A stretch of DNA of 64,000 nucleotides, taken from assembly GCA_028293125.1 (NCBI GenBank), contig JAQGPJ010000052.1, positions 140,593-204,592 of the forward strand. Direction: 5' to 3'. Source of the DNA: Verrucomicrobiales bacterium (GTDB lineage Bacteria; Verrucomicrobiota; Verrucomicrobiia; Verrucomicrobiales; V1-33). This document shows, one piece after another, positions 63,703-64,000 of this stretch. The notes under the pieces were generated by a model that was not told where the DNA came from, did no database searches, and saw only the letters and a list, made by a program, of their open reading frames with translations. The translations under genes and the position numbers were made by a program. Positions within the stretch are counted from its first letter, which is position 1. Every line of letters starts with the position of its first letter.

Positions 63703-64000
63703 GCCTCACCGCTGCTGACATCATCACCATTATCCAAGCCGGGGGCAGTGTGGACATTGCCGCGGACGGTTCCGTCAGCATCCGGCCCGCCGCCGTGAGA
63801 GGCTCCCGCGCTGAGCGGAACCGCCGGACCTACCAAGCGCGCAAAGAACGACTTAAAGGACTTAAAACGGCTGAAAGCGACTTAAAGCGACTTACAGCGA
63901 CTGAAACGGCTGATTCAGTCAAATCCCCCCCCCCACCCCCACCCCCCCCCCCCAAGACCCCCACACCCCCAACACCCCCCCCCCCCCCCCCCCCCCCCCC
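63699..64000 (+). CDS. Prophage gene running off the window in a poly-C tract
   Basis: Begins MSLTAADIITIIQAGGSVDI, basic segment ('ERNRRTYQARKERLKGLKTA'), then repeated 9-bp units and finally C-runs read as polyproline. Open to the last base. The N-terminal part is protein-like; the C-run may be an assembly artefact. Confidence 0.5.
   Translation, partial: MSLTAADIITIIQAGGSVDIAADGSVSIRPAAVRGSRAERNRRTYQARKERLKGLKTAESDLKRLTATETADSVKSPPPPPPPPPKTPTPPTPPPPPPPP
63925..64000. repeat. Poly-C low-complexity end
   Basis: The last 76 bases are almost only C (with rare A and G), and follow a short direct-repeat tract (GACTTAAAG/GACTTACAG at 63850-63910). Such an end is typical of a contig edge or unresolved homopolymer. 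Confidence 0.8.

Overview
The window looks like a high-GC chromosome segment of a verrucomicrobial (PVC-group) bacterium. The pointers are a protein with a PEP-CTERM-like tail next to an exopolysaccharide locus, a DUF1501 protein paired with a planctomycete-type cytochrome (PSD1) protein, a GYF_2/bPH_2 membrane protein, an EF-P with arginine at the loop tip, and many host genes whose start codons follow pyrimidine-rich, Shine-Dalgarno-less leaders. This placement is inference; no rRNA or other direct marker is present.

Layout. 0-6.3 kb: a leftward exopolysaccharide export set (Wzc-like tyrosine autokinase, Wza-like export protein, outer-membrane beta-barrel), then a rightward small secreted peptide and a PEP-CTERM-like protein. 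6.5-13.6 kb: aldehyde dehydrogenase, a DUF485/ActP-type symporter pair and ileS. 14.6-27.8 kb: a complete type I-E CRISPR-Cas locus in the order cas3-cse1-cse2-cas6e-[RelE/ParE-type toxin-antitoxin on the opposite strand]-cas7-cas5-cas1-cas2, followed by one array of 64 repeats and 63 spacers in exact 61-nt register. Degenerate type I-E repeats sit between cas3 and cse1. 28-50 kb: chromosomal housekeeping genes (DUF1501/PSD1, recR, a TPR protein, ompH-lpxD, DUF2868/DUF3482, efp, cysD-cysN, an endonuclease/exonuclease/phosphatase protein, a Gfo/Idh oxidoreductase).

50.5-64 kb: a 3' fragment of a tRNA-Leu(CAA) gene marks a probable attachment site. Next comes a decayed zone (thymidylate kinase with a nonsense codon, HTH gene with a G-run, ECF sigma fragment, duplicated upstream cassettes). 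From about 56.3 kb there is a rightward, tightly coupled prophage early region: ribbon-helix-helix regulators with twin operators, a Rha-type antirepressor, tiny membrane proteins, a recombination-type protein plus YqaJ exonuclease, a DUF4326 protein and a VRR-NUC nuclease. The window ends inside an open gene in a poly-C tract.

The most unusual feature is the toxin-antitoxin pair inside the cas operon. It lies antisense to any mRNA spanning cas3 to cas2, and its toxin end overlaps the cas6e end. This arrangement could tie cell survival to continued cas transcription. That is a hypothesis, not something the sequence proves.
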